Source of the DNA: Neostapfia colusana
Lineage: Eukaryota > Streptophyta > Magnoliopsida > Poales > Poaceae
Direction: 5' to 3'
Assembly (NCBI GenBank): GCA_030760725.1
Contig: JASWHV010000016.1
Coordinates: forward strand, 45,333,227 to 45,397,226
Length of the DNA: 64,000 nucleotides
Numbering within the stretch: the first letter of the stretch is position 1; the number at the start of each line of letters is the position of its first letter. The translations under genes and the position numbers were made by a program. Under the pieces are notes generated by a model, which was not told the DNA's origin, searched no databases, and was given only the letters and a program-made list of their open reading frames with translations. Positions 58,803 through 64,000 of the stretch are shown here, piece by piece.

Positions 58803-60158
58803 TTCTCTTGGCGTTGCTTCATTTTCTGCATGCGAACTTCCACCTTCTGGCACGAGGAGAAAATGGCCTTGAATATTTTGAGAAGCCTACTAGAGGAGCC
58901 AATTGACGATGGAGGAGAAGATGGCCCAGCTGAAGACGATGGAGGTGCAGAGGAGCTCCTACCCAAAAACACAGGAGGGCGAGGAAGAGGAGTCAGGATT
59001 TGTGGACGCAGCTTCCTATGCTTCACATCCTTTACAAATTCCATGCATGTGACTCTCTCTATCATGCACATGATATATGGCGCATATCCACAGGACCTGT
59101 TTGAGGTGTAAGAGACGTTGAAGATATCGTTGTATATGTAGGCAAAGACGTTGAACCGCCCTTCTTAATTGAGTAGCTTCAACAAGTTTCTGAGATACCC
59201 TTGTATCATCCCTGCATCGCCATCTTTGGGAGCTAGTGTCTTCCTCAGGATTCTGTTGAGCACTCCAAAGAATGGCTTGATGTTGTGAGTTGAGGATGGC
59301 TCATAGGTGAGGTATGAGGGATACATAAAGTCCAAGTCATCCTTTCCCAAGGTCCTTTCATTGTGAACTATGATCTCATAGTTCAAGTGCTCCTCAAGCC
59401 CAAGGATCCTTGCAAACTCATCGTACAACACCGAGTACACCACATCATTTGTCATCCAAGTGATATTTCTGTTTCCATAGGTGTGGAAGTAACAGGTGGT
59501 GTAGAATTGGACTATGACCTCAATGTTCCAGTCATACTGAAAAGCCATCAACTCCTTGATCCCATGGCGTTCTACCGCTTCAATCACTGCATCGACTACC
59601 GGTGTCTTCATTGGAACATAGACGAGCCGGGTAGTAGTCACAATGGAAGTCACACCTGAAACAGGGGTCTGGTGTGGACTTCTCATACTTGTAGACCTCT
59701 TCTTCCCTGAGCCTTCTGGCTTTCTCAGCTCCTTTCCCTTTGAATGTTGCACTCGCCAAATTGGGTTGGCGGTTTGTGTGCATAGGTGGTGCCCTCTCAA
59801 GTGGTCCAATCAGTCCTTGTGGGGAATTCTCCCTTCCCCGTATAGGGTTGTCACGAATGACAAGTCCCCTGTTGGCCAAAGCGTTTTTCCTGGGAGGATC
59901 TGCTGCTTTTCCTTTCCCTTTGTCTTGGGCCGTTCTTTGTGACTGAGCTTGTTGTTTCTCCTTCAAGGTCACCAGCCTCTTCCTTCTTGGAGGATCAACG
60001 GATTGAGAAGCTTGTGCTTCCCTGTCAGCCCATTTCTTTGTTCGAGCCTCTCTTGCTGCAGCCTCTCTTGCCTCTGCCTCGGCTGCTGCACGATAGGCGG
60101 CTTGGCGAGCCACTTCGGCCTTAGGGTTGGTAAGAGGACTGTCTCCGGATCCTGACAT
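58803..60158 (-). pseudogene. SirE protein, N-terminal and central parts
   Basis: Starts at ATG 60158. The N-terminus is an Ala/Glu/Arg-rich helix (AEVARQAAYRAAAEAEAREA), then a basic, low-complexity region, then (after a frame change around 59600-59700) a globular part with FYTTCYFHTYG, ITWMTNDVVYSVLYDEFARILGL and LRKTLAPKDGD. An in-frame TAA lies at about 59165, and the frame then continues RFNVFAYIYNDIFN, a serine/proline-rich stretch and QKMKQRQEKY to the DelD junction at 58803. The WMT...YSV.YDEFA.LLG pattern resembles plant transposon-associated proteins of unknown function found in grass and dicot genomes. Not gag-pol. Function unknown. Confidence 0.65.
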
Positions 60159-60870
60159 GATCTGGTGATAGATGAAAGGGAAAGATTAGACATGAGAGCA
60201 TTGCGTTTGAATTAGTGTACATCCCCAAAGTTAGAGGCTAAAACTGCATTAGCCGGACTTGTCCGGTTGGTGTCCGGACTAGTCCGGACTCTACAGTTTT
60301 AAACCCTAACTTAAGTGATTTGAACACAAATTCAACAAACTAGACACACTACTACGAGGAATTGCAACGATATGGCGTAAGGACATCAGGGAAGGACTAA
60401 GGCACTAAAAGTAGGACTTAAAAACAAGGGATTTGTGAAAAATCGAAGTTAGGTCAAAAAGTACCTTAGAGCGAAGAAATTTGATGAAATACACGGATCG
60501 AAGGAGCGGAGATGGTCGGAGAAGGATTACCCGCACTCCACAAGCCTTGAATCGAGAATTCCTTCGAGGGATTTGAGGGAGAGCTCCAAAATCGCCAACG
60601 GGGGCGAGTTTTGGAGGAGAGGAGTGGAGTAGAAGTGAATGAGAGAGGGAGGGGGTTCGGCCCCGACCCTTGGAGGTTAAGTCTCTAGGGGCCGGACTAG
60701 TCCGGTCTGTCGGACTAGGTCCGAACTAGTCTGCTGTCCGAACTTGTCCGGATGCAGTCCGAACTAGTCCGTTGTGGACTTATCTGCTGCATCCCGGACT
60801 ATTCAAGATATCCGGACTTGTCCGGCCTGCTGGGCAGACTAGTCCGGTTCTTGAAGGCTGAAAAATTCTT
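60159..60870 (-). other. SirE 5' region with possible 5'-UTR intron and ACTAGT/ACTTGT palindromes
   Basis: On the minus strand a CT-rich leader (about 60690-60470) ends in cgctctaag|gtacttt, a donor-like site at about 60463. tctatcaccag precedes the ATG by three bases (60162), an acceptor-like site. CCGGAC[TA]AGTCCGG-type palindromes occur at 60255-60290 and in a cluster at 60690-60860 just upstream. The leader is not homologous to the SirE LTR apart from the palindromes. Confidence 0.5.
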
Positions 60871-61138
60871 ATATATTAGAATTTCGCCAGGAGTGATTAC
60901 GGTGAATTTACTTGCACCTTCTATTAGATAGCTATGATCAATATATATATCAAAGCACACAATTAGATGATGACCATAATATATCCAAAAATAATATGAG
61001 AGAAAAATTAGAGGGGGGACAAGTTTTTCACAATCGTGCATATTTTTTAAGTTTGTGAAATGTTTTGAAGACTCCTAATTACTAGCATTCAGATGCACAA
61101 CATTTCAAGTCACATTCCTACAGTCTAGGATATTTAGC
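60871..61138. other. AT-rich segment between SirE and DelF
   Basis: No repeat or coding signature recognised. Could be SirE sequence or older flank. The last 5 bp (ttagc, 61134-61138) would be the DelF TSD. Confidence 0.35.
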
Positions 61139-64000
61139 TGTCACACCCGGTTTCTCCGAAGAACAACCGAGTGAATATCACATGTATGCCAGGATCATTT
61201 TCTCATACATGTGATGACAAATAGTGAAGCATCATCATATGACAAGCCAGGTGTTCGAATATAATTAAGTATTACATAGCATTCGTCTTGATGGATGATA
61301 ATAAGTTCATAACATGTAAATAAAACAGCAGCGGAATATAAATCTTGTGGGCTCCGTCACAGGCGTTGCCCGGGGGACTCCGTGAACCTAGAAACCTTCT
61401 TCGGGTCCAAAGTCTTGGTCATTGAACACCACATCATCCCTTTGACCTGAGCAGCAATTTAAACCAACAAATATGCAAGTTTGAGTACCATTGGTACTCA
61501 GCAAGTGTGGGAAAGTTATGTCATGCATGGCTAGAGCAAGGAGAGGTTGAACTCATGGTTAAAGCACTACGCAAATAATACCTATCACCTTAGCTTATTA
61601 AGCACCAACATTACTACACAGGTGAAATGGTCCCAATCTCCCAACCCATCATCAAAATCAAGTAACCATATCATCATTTCCCATGTTAAGCTCCCCGCTT
61701 AACATTCTCAACTTCCAAATTCATCATCCTCTAATCATGAATAAGTCCAAGCCGCTCTTGACCGTGAGCACGGCTGTCATGATAGTTTTGACTCTGCAGA
61801 GTTTGCACCACTGTACCCACATGTAGTGATTTCATCCTCCGTTGCCGGGTGGACTAAAAGAACCTCCATTATGCCAGTGGCCGCGAACCACATTCACACT
61901 TCCCAGGTGTGTAGCCAGGAGATCACTACGAAGCCTTTACAAAGGGATTCCCGACGAGCGTGGGCCCACTGAGGTTTCACCCCTAACAGCATACAAGAGG
62001 CTTCAACCCCGCTGCAGTGGCCCCCTCTTGAGCCTTGCGGTTCATATGGTAGTCCAGCTGATACCTATTCCCCGCACCATCCAAAACACCCATACTACGC
62101 CGGAGATACACCTAATTAATTGGCCAAGCTGCCCCATCTCAGCATGTGGTTGGCACGGTAAAGCAAGGTTACATGCTCCATGAACCGGTCCTTAGGATCC
62201 AGGCAAGTACTAAACACAAACCCGAGTCTCGTGCACCCAGCACCAACCAAATCATTCAACTTGCCTCGATCCCTACCTCTCATAATATCTCATTCAAGAG
62301 TAAGGTAAACAAGTTAATGATTTCATATCCCACTTATTCCATTCTAAGCATGGCTAAGCATAAGTAATATGAAGAAATGACATAATAAAATAAATCCCAA
62401 CCCAGGCTACAAGGAAGTAAGATAATGAAAATCTAGGGAAACTTCCTAGCTTGGGTATCATATTCCAAATTGACAATGCAATTAATTAAATTCTAACTAC
62501 ACATCCTAGTATAGGATCAAAGTGGTCAAGGACACTTTCCTTCTTCCTGCTACTCTGGGAATGGAAAGTCTTGGTCTTGGAAGCGGAGAACTTGCTCTGG
62601 GCAGGTTCTACTCATGCCAATACACATAGCAAAAGAAAACAACAATCCATAAGCCATAGTTCACACTTTCACTCATGCAAAACACACATACATACATATT
62701 AAAGTCATTCATATTTCTAAGTGTTGTGGTTCCCCTATATGTGTTGATTTTTGGCTTACATGCACTTTTAAACATATATATTATTTTCTAACTTTTGTAT
62801 TCAGATGTCTATTTGCACATTATATATGAATTTCTAATTTGAACAAATTCTTTAAATTTAATTAATACACTTCTTAGCCACAAAGTTTGCATGAAAGGTA
62901 ATTCCCTACTCCAAATAGGTTTTCAGATCTTCTACAAAATCCTAAATTGAAGTTTTTGGATTTGGAGACCTCATTTATCATTTTCTAATCATGCATACCT
63001 ATTTTCCTATATTTTCAGATTTATTTTTTATGCCTAAAAGTGAACTTTACTATTAAAATAGTTAGACATATCACTTAAACAGAATAAGTTCTGATCTAAA
63101 ATGTTCAATAAAATATTTTTGAACTTCCTCTCTGATGTGAAGCAATTTAAATTTATTCTACTAGTTTTTAGAATTATTTCCTAGTTTAAAATGTGTCTCT
63201 AGAGATAATAAAAATGAGCAACACTTAGGCAGATTTCATTTCAACCTAAAATCTCTTTTTAACTCATTCTAAAGTTTTCCAAGTGCTAGGAGAGTTTAAA
63301 TTTATATTTGCACATGTGTTTGCATCACCATTTAAATTTAAATCCTAGTCACATGTTCAAATTTCTAAATTTAATATCCTATAGGGTCTAAAAGGCAATT
63401 CCACCCTACTGCAGGGTTTAATTTACTATTTCCTAAATTTTCAGGGGCCTAATTACACATAACAGAGGGGTTTTCCTAATTTTTATTAAGTCTAGGGGCT
63501 AAAACTGATTTTTAAATGAATTTACATGAATTTCTGAAGGTCCAGAGGCTAGATCAGAAGTTTCTGGGGTTAGCTCGTGTTTTCTGAGATCTCCAGGGGG
63601 TAGCGCGTAAGAATCCCGGCCTTTATAATGCGGAGCTGATGTGGGCCGTTGGATTTAAAACAAACGGCTCAGATTAGATTGCCGAAGCGGTACGCGTCGA
63701 TTTAATTTCTACCGTGCAATGTAAAATAGACGGCCGCGCGCGCCAGCGGGGTTGGCGATCTCGCCGGCGCAGCCTCGGCTTTTGCCGCTACACGCTAGCA
63801 CTCGCATCTTTTTGCACGGATCGGCTGTGGAGGGTTAGGGGATGCTCACCGAGGGGTTTTCCAGCACTCGGAGGCCCTGGAAGTCGGTCGGCGGCGAGCT
63901 TCAACGGCGATGGTCTTCGGTGCACGTCGGAGTGGCAGTTGTGGCGCAAGACACGTCGTTTCCTTCACCTGCAGGGCTCCCCGGCGGCGGTGGAACGTGA
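61139..64000 (-). repeat. DelF: LTR of the DelD family, cut by the window end
   Basis: Begins TGTCACACCCGG, the reverse complement of the DelD LTR terminus, and follows the DelD LTR in reverse (tactcagcaagtgtggg, gcatgcaagccaca-like and AT-rich blocks) with many differences. The GC-rich leader region with a conserved GTGAG (minus, about 63850) is reached before the window ends. Whether it is a solo LTR or part of an element cannot be seen. Confidence 0.9.

Larger units (their letters stand above)
43676..60870 (-). mobile_element. SirE: copia SIRE/Maximus-like non-autonomous element, split by DelD
   Basis: Minus-strand element inserted in TatA gag leader. Parts: 3' LTR 43676-45423, PPT-like GGGGGAGAT next to it, interior 45424-46094 and 58803-60870 encoding one unknown protein. 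The AAAAAGGGGGAGAT tract before a TGAAAGTGCATCTAGG terminus is typical of SIRE/Maximus copia elements. No gag-pol is seen and no 5' LTR is found before 61138. The right boundary is uncertain. Confidence 0.65.

Noticed and set aside
60871..61138. MITE in the AT-rich segment
   Set aside because: No terminal inverted repeats or TSD could be found by eye.

Overview
The window looks like an intergenic, repeat-packed stretch of a flowering-plant nuclear genome, most likely a grass (inferred from the mix of Del/Tekay-like chromoviruses, Tat-like Ty3/gypsy elements and a SIRE/Maximus-style copia terminus; the species is not identifiable from sequence alone). I found no host gene, tRNA or rRNA gene. 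Almost every base belongs to an LTR retrotransposon, and target-site duplications (TSDs) let the nesting be read directly.

Layout. (1) 1-2936: truncated minus-strand Del/Tekay-like element G1. (2) 2937-3440: LINE fragment. (3) 3662-43675: a degenerate minus-strand Tat-like element, TatA, whose 3' LTR is at 3662-4900 and whose interior is split by three insertions. These are G2 (6397-17491, TSD GTCTG), TatB (19046-41549, TSD GGCAC/GGCGC) and SirE (43676 to at least 60870). (4) TatB in turn holds solo LTR S1 (22719-29193, TSD CTTAC), which holds solo LTR S2 (22825-25858, TSD ATATA). TatB's own 3' LTR is split by the internally deleted element G3 (31606-40114, TSD GGTGA). (5) SirE encodes a non-gag-pol protein of unknown function. 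It is split by DelD (46100-58797, TSD GATAC), the youngest and best preserved element. (6) 61139-64000: part of an LTR, DelF, of the DelD family in minus orientation.

Most notable content. DelD has an intact extra 259-codon ORF upstream of gag. The protein's N-terminus contains an eight-residue match to the histone H3 tail around lysine 9 (TARKSTGG), followed by a coiled coil, a basic cluster and an acidic tail. The gag-pol ORF of the same element ends in a chromodomain. Plausible splice sites (a donor in the LTR, acceptors abutting the ORF and gag start codons) suggest that alternative splicing could supply the two products. Second, LTRs of both the Tekay-like and the Tat-like elements carry the same kind of minisatellite. 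It has ~57-bp units, each with a G-box/ABRE-type CACGTG core and a GC-rich hairpin, upstream of a TATA box. This implies that a promoter module was exchanged between lineages. A G-box-less, 37-bp version forms a 111-bp higher-order array in the 3' region of TatB.

All gag-pol copies carry stops, frameshifts or large deletions, so no element here looks autonomous. Many stops are compatible with C-to-T decay, as expected for methylated, silenced DNA.
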